Source of the DNA: Bacillus nitratireducens
Lineage (GTDB): Bacteria; Bacillota; Bacilli; Bacillales; Bacillaceae_G
Assembly: GCF_001884135.1 (NCBI RefSeq)
Contig: NZ_MAOC01000051.1
Coordinates: forward strand, 124,001-188,000
DNA length: 64,000 bases
Direction: 5' to 3'
Numbering within the stretch: the first letter of the stretch is position 1; each line of letters opens with the position of its first letter. This document shows, in pieces, positions 1 to 8,345 of this stretch. The notes beneath the pieces were generated by a model. That model searched no databases and was not told the DNA's origin. It saw only the letters and a program-made list of their open reading frames with translations. A program made the position numbers and the translations under genes.

Positions 1-967
1 TAATTACACGAGAGTATTGCATTCTCGTCGGACCTAAAATCGCAATTGTTCCTAGTTGCTCTTCTCCAATCGAATATGTTGCAGAAATTAAACTACAATC
101 TTCCATAGCTATTGAAGAATTTTCCCTACCAATTTTCACTTGAATACCAACTTGTTTATGACGCAAAATATCATAAAACTCAGCTTCGTTATCAATCATC
201 GTCAGCAAGGACCTTACTTTTTGAATGTCATGGAACTCTGGTTGCGAAAGCATATTTGCTTTTCCTCCAAAGTATATCTTTTCCGATAAAGGAACTTGAA
301 ATGTACCATCTAACATTTTTATTGCACTATCGTAATTATGAACATACCCACGCAATACTGTAACAATCTCTTTAAAGATCTTATTATGAAGTTCCAACAT
401 AGGTACACCCGATAGCTTTTCATTTAAAATATTAACCATTTTTTCTAAATCTGATAAATCAACAGATTCCGGAACGGTAATCGTTTTACTTTGTACATGC
501 CCTGTATCCGTTACAATAATAGCGACTGCTGTTTGACGATCAAGCGGTACAATTTGCACGTTTTTAAGTTTATTTGTGCTTAACTTAGGCCCAAGAACAA
601 TAGCCGTATAGTTCGTAAGCTCTGATAAAATTTGAGCAGATTGCTGTGCAACTTTTTCTGCTTCAAAAATTCTTTCAGCAAACAAATCTTTAATTTGTAC
701 AATCTCATCGTTCGGTAAGTTTTGTGGTGCTAAAAGATGGTCTACATAAAATCGGTATCCTTTCTCAGAAGGAACACGTCCAGAAGAACTATGCGTTTTT
801 TCAATAAAACCTAATTCTTCTAAATCAGCCATTTCATTTCGAATAGTAGCTGAACTAAATGTAATTTCCTCTTTTTTAGCCAACGTTCTAGACCCAACGG
901 GCTGCGCTGATCCAATAAAGTCATCAATAATTGTTTGTAAAATTAAGAGCTGACGTTCCGTAAGCAT
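1..967 (-). CDS. hrcA: Heat-inducible transcription repressor HrcA (3' end outside window)
   Basis: HrcA represses class I heat-shock genes (hrcA-grpE-dnaK-dnaJ, groESL) by binding CIRCE operators. It reads on the minus strand from an ATG at 967, preceded by an AGAGGTGATG ribosome binding site, and runs off the left edge after 322 codons. The family is about 340 residues, so only about 16 codons are missing. The N-terminus ([18 protein letters not shown]) is the winged-helix DNA-binding part, followed by the motif [11 protein letters not shown] and then the long GAF-like dimerisation region. A CIRCE element lies just upstream, so it autoregulates. It is not in the supplied ORF list because it has no stop inside the window; I translated it by hand. 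Confidence 0.95.
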   Translation of the reverse strand, partial: MLTERQLLILQTIIDDFIGSAQPVGSRTLAKKEEITFSSATIRNEMADLEELGFIEKTHSSSGRVPSEKGYRFYVDHLLAPQNLPNDEIVQIKDLFAERIFEAEKVAQQSAQILSELTNYTAIVLGPKLSTNKLKNVQIVPLDRQTAVAIIVTDTGHVQSKTITVPESVDLSDLEKMVNILNEKLSGVPMLELHNKIFKEIVTVLRGYVHNYDSAIKMLDGTFQVPLSEKIYFGGKANMLSQPEFHDIQKVRSLLTMIDNEAEFYDILRHKQVGIQVKIGRENSSIAMEDCSLISATYSIGEEQLGTIAILGPTRMQYSRVI

Positions 968-983
968 CTCATCATCACCTCTG

Positions 984-1010
984 TTAGCACTCTTTGTCTT
1001 TGAGTGCTAA
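984..1010. promoter_or_regulatory. CIRCE operator (HrcA binding site)
   Basis: TTAGCACTC, 9 bases, GAGTGCTAA: an exact match to the CIRCE inverted repeat. It sits 17 bases upstream of the hrcA start codon. A TTGACA-like -35 (1045-1050, minus strand) lies above it inside a small palindrome (TTGACA/TGTCAA). The -10 is not obvious. Confidence 0.97.
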
Positions 1011-1100
1011 ATCTATTAATAACTTACCAAAATTGACATTCAATTGTCAACGGAAACGTCACGAAATAATGAAACTTTTTCACGTTTATGGAACATTTAA

Positions 1101-2240
1101 TTAGTCAATCAAAAATGACTGGAACACTTCATTCCCCAATAATTTTCCTTTTCGTGTTAAACGCACATATCCATCTCTCTCTTCAAGCAATCCTTGTTCT
1201 TGATTGCTTTGTAACTGCTTCGCGAAAACTTGATCCATCTCCATATTAAATTTCTTTTGGAACTCTATCTTGGAAACACCTTTTGTTTTTCGAAGCCCTA
1301 AGAACAACTCTTCTTCCATTTTTTCTTTCTCCGTCACTACGTGAACGTCTAAATATGGAAATCCGGTTTCATCAATTTTATTGAAATATTGCTTGAGCGG
1401 CCCTACATTTTGGATACGTTCTCCATTTACATAACTATGCGCGCCAGCTCCAAATCCATAATACTCTTCATTATTCCAGTATGTGAGATTATGTCTACTT
1501 TCATTATCACCTTTTGAGAAATTACTAATTTCATACTGTTTATAGCCATGTTTCTCCATTTCATCCATTACCATTTCATACATTTTCGCTTCATGGTCTT
1601 CACCTGGAAGTCTCAACTTCCCTTTATTCATTAAGTTATAAAATACAGTCTTCGGTTCCACAATTAATGAATATGCTGAAAAATGTTGTACACCAAGCGT
1701 AAAGGCAATGTCTAATGTTTCTTTTACATCTTCTATCGTCTGTCCTGGCAAAGCATAAATAATATCTACATTTATATTTTTAAAGCCCACTTCCTGCGCT
1801 TCTCTAATTGCTAAAAATGCATCTTCCCTCGTATGCTTACGCCCAATCTTCTCAAGTAGCTCATCACGAAACGTTTGCACACCAAAACTAATTCGGTTTA
1901 CTCCACCTTCTAACAATAAGTTTAACTTCTCTTTCGGTAAGTCGCCTGGATTCGCTTCAAACGTTAATTCACAATTCGGCGCAAATGGACGCAAACGACG
2001 GTTAATGATATCGAGTAGTTTTTTTGTCTGTTCCATATTTAATGCTGTCGGCGTTCCTCCACCAACAAAAATCGTTTTCATACTATCAAACGGTACTTTT
2101 TGAACCGTGTTTATTATTTCTTTCTCTAGATACTCTAAGTATTGATCGACCGGCTGGCGTTCAATAAACACTTTATTAAAATCACAATAGTGACAAATAT
2201 GCTGACAAAATGGAATATGAATATATGCAGCTTGTACCAA
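1101..2240 (-). CDS. hemW: HemW, radical SAM heme chaperone (HemN-like)
   Basis: 379 residues, the normal HemW length. The radical-SAM iron-sulfur motif CxxxCxxC is visible at C12, C16 and C19, with the HIPFC context of this family. GGGTPTAL (SAM-binding glycine motif) and a HemN C-terminal domain follow. HemW-type proteins were long annotated as oxygen-independent coproporphyrinogen oxidase but are now regarded as heme-binding chaperones without that activity; HemN proper has an extra N-terminal stretch that is absent here. The start is a TTG at 2240 after GTAGGAG. It lies upstream of hrcA, as in other Bacillus, but is separated from lepA by an inserted regulator gene and its terminator. Confidence 0.92.
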   Translation of the reverse strand: MVQAAYIHIPFCQHICHYCDFNKVFIERQPVDQYLEYLEKEIINTVQKVPFDSMKTIFVGGGTPTALNMEQTKKLLDIINRRLRPFAPNCELTFEANPGDLPKEKLNLLLEGGVNRISFGVQTFRDELLEKIGRKHTREDAFLAIREAQEVGFKNINVDIIYALPGQTIEDVKETLDIAFTLGVQHFSAYSLIVEPKTVFYNLMNKGKLRLPGEDHEAKMYEMVMDEMEKHGYKQYEISNFSKGDNESRHNLTYWNNEEYYGFGAGAHSYVNGERIQNVGPLKQYFNKIDETGFPYLDVHVVTEKEKMEEELFLGLRKTKGVSKIEFQKKFNMEMDQVFAKQLQSNQEQGLLEERDGYVRLTRKGKLLGNEVFQSFLID

Positions 2241-2260
2241 ATATAACTCCTACCTTTCTA

Positions 2261-2286
2261 AAAAGAAAACCTCCGCGCTCCGGAGG
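2261..2286 (-). terminator. Intrinsic terminator after the HxlR regulator gene
   Basis: CCTCCG/CGGAGG stem followed on the minus strand by TTTTCTTTTT. It lies in the 51 bases between the regulator stop and the hemW start, so hemW needs readthrough or a promoter of its own. Confidence 0.8.
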
Positions 2287-2291
2287 ATTCT

Positions 2292-2666
2292 CTACTTCTC
2301 TAATGTATTACGAATTTGTTCCATTCGCATTTTTCCCCAATCATACATCATTTCAACGATTGGTAAAAGTGACATACCTAGTTCTGTCATATAGTACTCA
2401 ACACGCGGAGGAATTTCCGGATATACTGTTCGATCAACAATCCCGTCCTCCATTAATTCTTTTAATTGATTCGACAACACTTTATGAGAAATACTCGGGA
2501 ACAGTCGTTGCAATTCACTAAAACGATGTGGACCTTCCACACCTAAGTGCCACAATATCACAACTTTCCACTTCCCACTAATAATAGAAAGTGTCAATTC
2601 CTTTTCACAATTAAAATTCCCTTTTTCTATTTTATCTTGAATATCTTTTCGAATATTTTCGGACAT
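2292..2666 (-). CDS. HxlR/YodB-family winged-helix regulator
   Basis: 124 residues with the HxlR fold: helix ELTLSIISGKWKVVILWHL, recognition region RFSELQRLFPSISHKVLSNQLKEL, and the wing region DRTVYPEIPPRVEYYMTELG. The single cysteine, C20, sits just before the first helix in the context NCEKEL. That is the neighbourhood of the redox or quinone-sensing cysteine in YodB, CatR and HypR of B. subtilis, so thiol-based sensing is a reasonable inference. It starts at ATG 2666 after TAGGAG. It stands between lepA and hemW, which are adjacent in B. subtilis, and is bracketed by terminators, so it is probably its own transcription unit. The targets are unknown; the window also contains two DoxX genes, a class often controlled by HxlR proteins. 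Confidence 0.85.
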   Translation of the reverse strand: MSENIRKDIQDKIEKGNFNCEKELTLSIISGKWKVVILWHLGVEGPHRFSELQRLFPSISHKVLSNQLKELMEDGIVDRTVYPEIPPRVEYYMTELGMSLLPIVEMMYDWGKMRMEQIRNTLEK

Positions 2667-2700
2667 TAATAGTCTCCTAACTCTAGATCAATCACTAAAA

Positions 2701-2731
2701 AGCTCTCTCATCATTGTAAATGAGAGAAGCT
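2701..2731 (-). terminator. Hairpin with T-run between lepA and the HxlR gene
   Basis: AGCTTCTCTCAT/ATGAGAGAGCT stem, followed on the minus strand by TTTTTAG. It is either a second lepA terminator or a leader hairpin of the HxlR gene, whose start is 35 bases further on. Confidence 0.6.
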
Positions 2732-2762
2732 AAGATGTCTAAAAAGTAATTATACAGAAAAA

Positions 2763-2786
2763 AAGAAGCCGCATAAACGACTCCTT
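2763..2786 (-). terminator. lepA terminator
   Basis: AAGGAGTCG/CGGCTTCTT stem (two G-U pairs) followed by a run of T on the minus strand, 15 bases after the lepA stop. Confidence 0.8.
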
Positions 2787-2800
2787 TTTTATTTTAATTA

Positions 2801-4624
2801 TTAGTTGTCATCCATTTTCAGTACAGCCATGAATGCCTCTTGTGGTACTTCTACAGAACCAACAGACTTCATACGTTTTTTACCTTCTTTTTGCTTATCA
2901 AGAAGTTTACGCTTACGAGAAATGTCACCACCGTAACATTTTGCAAGTACGTTTTTACGCATCGCCTTAATTGTAGAACGCGCTACAACTTTGTTTCCGA
3001 TAGTCGCCTGAATTGGCACTTCAAACTGTTGTCTTGGAATTAATTCTTTTAATTTCTCTACAATTACTTTACCACGGTCATACGCTGAATCACGGTGCAC
3101 GATGAATGATAAAGCATCCACTTGTTCATTATTTAAAAGAATATCCATTTTCACAAGTTTAGATGGTTTATAACCAATTAACTCGTAGTCAAATGATGCA
3201 TATCCTTTCGTATTTGATTTCAATTGATCGAAGAAATCATATACGATTTCTGATAACGGGATATCATATGTCAATGTAACACGTGTTTCATCTAAATATT
3301 GCATATCAATAAACGTTCCACGTTTACCTTGGCAAATTTCCATTACAGCTCCAACATAGTCATTAGGAACCATAATTGCAGCCTTCACAAATGGCTCTTC
3401 TACACGATCGATAGACTGTGGATCTGGCATATTAGATGGATTATCAACAATAACATCTTCACCGTTTGTTAAATAAACTTTATAAATAACGCTTGGCGCT
3501 GTTGTAATTAAGTCAATCTTAAATTCACGTTCAATACGTTCTTGAATAATTTCCATGTGAAGAAGTCCTAAGAAACCACAACGGAAACCAAATCCTAGCG
3601 CTTGAGATGTTTCTGGTTCAAACTCAAGAGCAGAATCATTCAATTCTAGTTTTTCTAATGCATCACGTAGGTCGTTATAACGAGCAGAATCAATCGGATA
3701 TAAACCACAGAATACCATTGGGTTTAGCTTACGATATCCCGCTAACGCCTCTGCAGCTGGACGTTTCGCATGTGTAATCGTATCACCAACGCGTGTATCA
3801 CCAACGTTTTTAATAGATGCTGCTAAGAAACCTACATCACCTACTGTTAACTCGTCACGTTGCGTTGTTTTCGGTGTAAACACGCCTACTTCTGTTACTT
3901 CAAATTCTTTTCCAGTTGCCATCATACGTACTTTATCGCCAACTTTTACCGTTCCATTTACAACACGGATATAAGCAATTACACCACGATACGGATCATA
4001 TAAAGAGTCGAAAATCATACATTGTAACGGCCCTTCTGAATCACCTGTTGGAGCTGGTACTTTTTCAACGATTTGTTCTAAAATTTCTTCAATACCAATT
4101 CCAGCTTTTGCTGAAGCAAGTACTGCTTCTGATGCATCTAAACCAATTACATCTTCTACCTCTTGACGTACACGTTCTGGGTCCGCACTTGGTAAGTCGA
4201 TTTTATTAATAACTGGTAAAATTTCTAAATTGTTATCAAGCGCTAAATATACGTTTGCTAACGTTTGCGCTTCAATACCTTGCGCTGCATCCACAACAAG
4301 AATTGCACCTTCACAAGCCGCTAAACTACGAGATACTTCGTACGTAAAGTCGACGTGTCCTGGTGTATCGATCAAGTGAAGAATATACTCTTCACCGTCT
4401 TTCGCTTTATACGTTAATTGTACTGCATTTAATTTAATTGTAATACCGCGCTCACGCTCTAACTCCATAGAGTCAAGTAATTGCGCCTTCATTTCACGCT
4501 GTGTTAACGCGTTTGTTTTCTCCAAAATACGGTCTGCCAACGTTGATTTCCCGTGGTCAATGTGAGCAATGATGGAGAAGTTACGAATTTTGGACTGTCT
4601 TTTTGCTCTTTCTTCTTTATTCAT
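2801..4624 (-). CDS. lepA: Elongation factor 4 (LepA), ribosome-associated GTPase
   Basis: 607 residues, the normal length. The translation-factor GTPase signatures are complete: P-loop AHIDHGKST (A20-T28), DTPGHVDF and NKIDLP. The EF-Tu domain 2 and EF-G-like domains follow, and the LepA-specific C-terminal domain is present ([15 protein letters not shown]). LepA binds ribosomes, and back-translocation and biogenesis roles have been proposed. It starts at ATG 4624 after TAGGAG, with its own good sigma-A promoter at 4671-4699. Confidence 0.98.
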   Translation of the reverse strand: MNKEERAKRQSKIRNFSIIAHIDHGKSTLADRILEKTNALTQREMKAQLLDSMELERERGITIKLNAVQLTYKAKDGEEYILHLIDTPGHVDFTYEVSRSLAACEGAILVVDAAQGIEAQTLANVYLALDNNLEILPVINKIDLPSADPERVRQEVEDVIGLDASEAVLASAKAGIGIEEILEQIVEKVPAPTGDSEGPLQCMIFDSLYDPYRGVIAYIRVVNGTVKVGDKVRMMATGKEFEVTEVGVFTPKTTQRDELTVGDVGFLAASIKNVGDTRVGDTITHAKRPAAEALAGYRKLNPMVFCGLYPIDSARYNDLRDALEKLELNDSALEFEPETSQALGFGFRCGFLGLLHMEIIQERIEREFKIDLITTAPSVIYKVYLTNGEDVIVDNPSNMPDPQSIDRVEEPFVKAAIMVPNDYVGAVMEICQGKRGTFIDMQYLDETRVTLTYDIPLSEIVYDFFDQLKSNTKGYASFDYELIGYKPSKLVKMDILLNNEQVDALSFIVHRDSAYDRGKVIVEKLKELIPRQQFEVPIQATIGNKVVARSTIKAMRKNVLAKCYGGDISRKRKLLDKQKEGKKRMKSVGSVEVPQEAFMAVLKMDDN

Positions 4625-4670
4625 CTATGTTCTCAACTCCTAATAGTCTCGCCAATATACACTAGCACTG

Positions 4671-4699
4671 ATTATATCAATAGAGCAGCAAAGATTCAA
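4671..4699 (-). promoter_or_regulatory. Sigma-A promoter of lepA
   Basis: Minus strand: TTGAAT (4699-4694), 17-base spacer, perfect TATAAT (4676-4671), about 45 bases before the lepA start codon. Confidence 0.75.
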
Positions 4700-4788
4700 T
4701 GAAAACTCGTGCTGCTTACAAGACAAATCATTCTATCTATATCTTATGCGAACAAACCATAAGAGACAAACTTTTTTCAAATTTAAAA

Positions 4789-4820
4789 ACGGTTGTCTTT
4801 CAAATCTAACAGACAACCGT
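4789..4820 (-). terminator. Terminator of the gpr-yqxA unit
   Basis: ACGGTTGTCT/AGACAACCGT stem, 10 bp perfect, followed on the minus strand by TTTTTAAATTT. Confidence 0.85.
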
Positions 4821-4834
4821 CCTTCCCACTCTCC

Positions 4835-5200
4835 TTAACTAAAAATCCCTTTTAGCTTCCCAACAACTATATCCGTTCCGAACTTAGTTATATCGTAAGT
4901 AACACTTGCTATCGCCATACCAATACCTTCTACGACATTGAAACTCCTTAAGTTTTCTAACTGTTTTTGTTTTTCAACAGCTGAAAATGCCTCGCCCAAA
5001 ATTTCCGATTCAACTCCTGCACCTTCTGTTCCTGTCATATGAGCAATTTGTTCATATGACAACTGACGGTATCCCTTCATACTTTTCAAACCATGATTAG
5101 CAAGTCCTACTCCTGCTATCATCATAAGTAAACATACGACTGTACCGCACATACACAAGAGCGCAAATCGACTCCAACTATTGTCATCTCTATCCATCAA
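4835..5200 (-). CDS. yqxA: YqxA family protein (DUF3679), single-pass membrane protein
   Basis: 121 residues. One hydrophobic helix (residues about 10-34, [20 protein letters not shown]) is followed by a short soluble part. I assign it to YqxA/DUF3679 by length, topology and position between gpr and lepA; its function is unknown. The ATG overlaps the gpr stop by 4 bases, so the two genes are translationally coupled and probably expressed late in sporulation. In B. subtilis spoIIP lies between gpr and yqxA; here it is absent from this place. Confidence 0.75.
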   Translation of the reverse strand: MMDRDDNSWSRFALLCMCGTVVCLLMMIAGVGLANHGLKSMKGYRQLSYEQIAHMTGTEGAGVESEILGEAFSAVEKQKQLENLRSFNVVEGIGMAIASVTYDITKFGTDIVVGKLKGIFS

Positions 5201-6300
5201 TGTGTATATGCCCCTGTATTATCCTGATCAATTTGATGATGCAACGCTGCATTTAAACCACTTGCTATTACATTTGCCATATCCTCTATAAAAGCATCTA
5301 CTTCTTTTGGGGTCACCATTAAATTATGACCGAGAGGAGATAACACTTCATAAATTAATTTCCTCTTCTCTTCATCCTCCAACGTACCGACAGCACCTAA
5401 AAACATATTTCGGCTCTTTTCATCCGGCATATCTTCTTCTGTTAACTTTTTCTTTTCTCCAAATGAAAATCCCGCTGGTAATAAAGACCGTGACGGCTTA
5501 TGTCCCTCTTTCATCTCTCTTCCAAAGTGCTTCAAAATAAAATCGATTGTATCACTCGTAATAGAAACTGCGTCTACTACAGTTGGAACACCAATCGCAA
5601 TAACAGGAATCCCTAATGTTTCTTTACTTAGTTCCTTACGTTTATTCCCAACACCTGATCCAGGATGAATTCCTGTATCAGAAATTTGTATCGTGCTATT
5701 TACTCGTTCAATAGAACGGGCGGCTAATGCATCAATTGCAATTACAAAGTCTGGCTTTGTTTTCTCAATGATTCCATAAATCACATCGCTCGTTTCAATT
5801 CCTGTAATTCCCATTACTCCTGGCCGGATTGCACTAACAGGTCTAAATCCTTCTTCTACACTTTCAGGCTGTAATTGAAATAAATGTCTCGTTACCAGTA
5901 CGTTTTCTACAACGATCGGTCCGAGCGCATCTGGCGTTACATTCCAATTCCCAAGACCAACAATTAAACAACTTGCTTCTTTTGAAACTCCAACATCCTC
6001 GAGGAAATAAGAAAATTCCTTCGCAAAAATACGCTCTACTTTTTGTTGAAGTTCCGTATCTTGTTGACGTATACCTTGCACTTCAAGAGTTAAATAATTT
6101 CCAGGTTTTTTCCCCATCGATTCAGATGCAATTTCATCAATAGTTACTTTTGTAATTGTAACTCCCTCTTCTTCCCTCTCTTTTACAATAACTCCTTGTA
6201 TCCCTTTTTGTTCTTCTTGGCGCTCTTGCAGCATTTGATGCGCCTCCACAGCCAGGTCAGTTCTAACACTATATTTACTTAAATCTAATGGTTCTTTCAT
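5197..6300 (-). CDS. gpr: GPR germination protease
   Basis: Spore protease that starts degradation of small acid-soluble proteins at germination. It belongs to peptidase family A25 and is made as a zymogen that removes its own N-terminus. The start is placed at ATG 6300 (367 residues, [17 protein letters not shown]), because GGAGGAG precedes that codon; the longer reading from 6321 would run through the ribosome binding site. Conserved blocks are [35 protein letters not shown] and [15 protein letters not shown]. In the family it is a forespore (sigma-F/G) gene; I could not identify a convincing sigma-G promoter. Confidence 0.95.
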   Translation of the reverse strand: MKEPLDLSKYSVRTDLAVEAHQMLQERQEEQKGIQGVIVKEREEEGVTITKVTIDEIASESMGKKPGNYLTLEVQGIRQQDTELQQKVERIFAKEFSYFLEDVGVSKEASCLIVGLGNWNVTPDALGPIVVENVLVTRHLFQLQPESVEEGFRPVSAIRPGVMGITGIETSDVIYGIIEKTKPDFVIAIDALAARSIERVNSTIQISDTGIHPGSGVGNKRKELSKETLGIPVIAIGVPTVVDAVSITSDTIDFILKHFGREMKEGHKPSRSLLPAGFSFGEKKKLTEEDMPDEKSRNMFLGAVGTLEDEEKRKLIYEVLSPLGHNLMVTPKEVDAFIEDMANVIASGLNAALHHQIDQDNTGAYTH

Positions 6301-6395
6301 CGTATCTCCTCCGTAATTCATAGTAAATATCGTTAGATTTCCCCAAGTTATATTAGGTCATTCTTTCCTTTACGTGAAATTTCATTGATATACTA

Positions 6396-6424
6396 TTGCA
6401 ATTCTCTTCACCGTTTGATAGAAT
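6396..6424 (+). promoter_or_regulatory. Sigma-A promoter of rpsT
   Basis: TTGCAA (6396-6401), 17-base spacer, TAGAAT (6419-6424). The ribosome binding site GGGAGGTGA and ATG 6481 follow after about 45 bases. Confidence 0.7.
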
Positions 6425-6480
6425 ATCACTTGTTCTATGTAAGAATCGAGTCATTCGATTGCACCAGGGAGGTGAAAAGT

Positions 6481-6738
6481 ATGGCAAACATCAAATCTGC
6501 TATCAAACGCGCTAAACTTAGCGAAGAGCGTCGTGCACATAACGCTTCTATCAAGTCTGACATGCGTTCTGCTGTTAAAACTGTAGAAGCTTTAGTTACT
6601 AATAACGATCTTGAAAATGCTAAAGAAGCTTTCAAAACTGCTTCTAAAAAACTTGACAAAGCAGCTCGTAAAGGTCTTATCCACCAAAACGCTGCAGCTC
6701 GTCAAAAATCTCGCTTAGCGAAACAAGTAAACGCGTAA
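6481..6738 (+). CDS. rpsT: 30S ribosomal protein S20
   Basis: 85 residues starting [18 protein letters not shown], lysine/arginine/alanine-rich and helical as expected for S20, which binds the 5' domain of 16S rRNA. The start is ATG 6481 with an ideal GGGAGGTGA 5 bases upstream; the longer in-frame ORF from 6385 has no support. It is monocistronic, between its own promoter and terminator, and divergent from gpr. Confidence 0.98.
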   Translation: MANIKSAIKRAKLSEERRAHNASIKSDMRSAVKTVEALVTNNDLENAKEAFKTASKKLDKAARKGLIHQNAAARQKSRLAKQVNA

Positions 6739-6749
6739 GGCGTTTAAAA

Positions 6750-6774
6750 AACGATCCATTCGGATCGTTTTTTT
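6750..6774 (+). terminator. rpsT terminator
   Basis: AACGATCC/GGATCGTT stem with a 4-base loop, followed by TTTTT. Confidence 0.92.
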
Positions 6775-6786
6775 ATATACAAAAAA

Positions 6787-6811
6787 AGCTCACGTAACAA
6801 GTACATGAACT
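6787..6811 (-). terminator. holA terminator
   Basis: AGTTCATGT/ACGTGAGCT stem (two G-U pairs) followed on the minus strand by TTTTTTT. The T-rich flank on the other side could also help stop rpsT readthrough. Confidence 0.75.
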
Positions 6812-6822
6812 TTTTCGTATCA

Positions 6823-7833
6823 TTACAGATGATTTAACCGCATTAAGAAAAACTCGAGCACAAGTTTCTTATCCATTTTTCCAGTCTTCATACTGTAATC
6901 AGCTTCCGCTAATTCTAAAATAACTCTTTTTAATTCTTCAAAAGAGAAAAATTTCGTTTGATTCATCGCCAACTTTACACGATACGGATGTACACCAATA
7001 TGGGAAGCAATTTGATTTTGTCCATAACCGCGTTGTTGTAACTCCTTTACTTGATTCAGCAAACGGAATTGACTTACTAATAATGCGAGTAACTTAATTG
7101 GTTCTTCCTGCTGTGTGAATAATCCATCCAAAATTTGCATCGCACCTGCGATATCTTTTTTTACCACTTTTTCTGTCAAAGCAAACACATTTTGCTCAAC
7201 GGATTTTGGTACAAGTTCCGTCACAAGTTTCGATGTAATTTCCCCGCCCATACCGACGTATAACGTTAGCTTGTCCATTTCCTTCGCTAACATTGTGACA
7301 TTACTTCCCACAAGCTCTAATAACAAACTAACAGCCGGGTTATCAATATATACATGTGCCTCTTCCGCACGAGAAACAACCCACTTCTGAACATCTTGCA
7401 CTTGCATCGCATTCGCTTCTACTACATCCGCTGTTTTCTTTAATAGTTTCGTAATTTTTTTTCGTTCATCTAATTTTTCATAAGGCGCAACGAAAACAAG
7501 AATAGAAAAAGGAGAAGGTTCTCCGATATATTCTTCTAAAATTTTTATATTTTGTTCTAATTTTTCTTTTTGTGCCGTTAAAAATAATGGTGATTTTATT
7601 AATATAACTTTACGATCTCCAAAGAATGGAAGGGTACGTGCATCCTCAACCACGTCTTCTAAATACGCTTCTTCTAAATCATATGTCACAACATTAAACT
7701 CTCGATCTTCCTCTTCAAGTGCTTCCGTTGTAATCAGTTTTATCGTTTCATTTATAAAATACGCTTCCGTTCCATACAGTAAATACAACGGAGCAAACTG
7801 TTTCTTTTTAATTTTCTTATGTATATCACTCAT
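6823..7833 (-). CDS. holA: DNA polymerase III delta subunit (HolA/YqeN)
   Basis: 336 residues. Delta is the clamp-opening wrench of the clamp loader (with DnaX and HolB) at the replication fork. The start MSDIHKKIKKKQFAPLYLLYGTEAYFINE shows the delta-type degenerate Walker A region (LYGTEAYF). The later part is the helical AAA lid and collar domain (LLALLVSQFRLLNQVKEL). It starts at ATG 7833 after TTAGGGAG. The position between rpsT and the comE operon is standard for Bacillus. Confidence 0.93.
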   Translation of the reverse strand: MSDIHKKIKKKQFAPLYLLYGTEAYFINETIKLITTEALEEEDREFNVVTYDLEEAYLEDVVEDARTLPFFGDRKVILIKSPLFLTAQKEKLEQNIKILEEYIGEPSPFSILVFVAPYEKLDERKKITKLLKKTADVVEANAMQVQDVQKWVVSRAEEAHVYIDNPAVSLLLELVGSNVTMLAKEMDKLTLYVGMGGEITSKLVTELVPKSVEQNVFALTEKVVKKDIAGAMQILDGLFTQQEEPIKLLALLVSQFRLLNQVKELQQRGYGQNQIASHIGVHPYRVKLAMNQTKFFSFEELKRVILELAEADYSMKTGKMDKKLVLEFFLMRLNHL

Positions 7834-7905
7834 ACTTTTTCCTACTCCCTAACTTGGCAATATATATTTATACTAATGCCCTAGCTTTTGTTTTACAAGT
7901 ACAAA

Positions 7906-7929
7906 GGAACAGGCTTTATAACCCGTCCC
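7906..7929 (-). terminator. Terminator-like hairpin upstream of holA
   Basis: Minus strand GGGACGGG/CCTGTTCC stem (two G-U pairs) followed by TTTGTACTTGT, a weak T-tract. It implies a short minus-strand transcript ending here, consistent with the small ORF at 7970-8140. Confidence 0.45.
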
Positions 7930-7969
7930 TTTATTTATATAAAACGCCACGCAATAAGTCCCGGGTTTC

Positions 7970-8140
7970 TTATTGGTGTGCGGTAATCACCTTCCCTTTA
8001 TTATTCACAATAAAAATCCAAGTATAAGTGCCAACTGTTAACATGATTGGAAACGAAAAAATCACGTTACTTAACGAGCTCAAAGTAGGAAAAATACTCG
8101 ATTTCTCTTCATATATAAATTGTAGATTTTTTTCTGACAA
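7970..8140 (-). CDS. Possible small membrane protein, 56 residues, unrecognised
   Basis: This minus-strand frame opens with TTG at 8140 and encodes a short polar start (SEKNLQFIYEEKSS), one hydrophobic stretch (about residues 28-44, VIFSFPIMLTVGTYTWIFIV) and a polar tail ending KGKVITAHQ. A terminator-like hairpin follows 40 bases after the stop. Against it: no good ribosome binding site, a non-ATG start, and a stop codon shortly upstream in frame. I do not recognise the product. It may be a real small gene or chance. The rest of the 347-base gap (7834-8179) shows nothing else apart from the yqzM upstream region. Confidence 0.3.
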   Translation of the reverse strand: MSEKNLQFIYEEKSSIFPTLSSLSNVIFSFPIMLTVGTYTWIFIVNNKGKVITAHQ

Positions 8141-8179
8141 TATTTTATACTAAAGTGGAATGTTGGGGAGGGATTCTAA

Positions 8180-8314
8180 ATGAATAATTTTGAACAAAAC
8201 GTTCAAAGTAAACGCAATGACGCTATTGATTCAGGGGTAGGATTTATCGTCTCATTTGGTTTTTTCGCAACACTTTTCATCATTGCAACTGTTATTAAAT
8301 TTATCGGTTCTTAA
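8180..8314 (+). CDS. yqzM: YqzM family small membrane protein
   Basis: 44 residues: MNNFEQNVQSKRNDAIDSG, then one transmembrane helix (VGFIVSFGFFATLFIIATVI) and a short tail. Length, sequence type and location between holA and comEC match the YqzM family, whose function is unknown. It is too short for the ORF list. The start is supported by GGGGAGGG 7 bases upstream of the ATG, and a terminator follows directly. It is convergent with comEC. Confidence 0.85.
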   Translation: MNNFEQNVQSKRNDAIDSGVGFIVSFGFFATLFIIATVIKFIGS

Positions 8315-8345
8315 AGGCTGCCGCTTAATGGCAGTCTTCTTTTTT
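8314..8345 (+). terminator. yqzM terminator (also faces comEC)
   Basis: AAGGCTGCC/GGCAGTCTT stem followed by CTTTTTT. It ends at the comEC stop codon. Confidence 0.85.

Noticed and set aside
2210-2521. 103-codon plus-strand ORF across hemW and the HxlR gene
   Set aside because: It overlaps two real genes and a terminator on the opposite strand.
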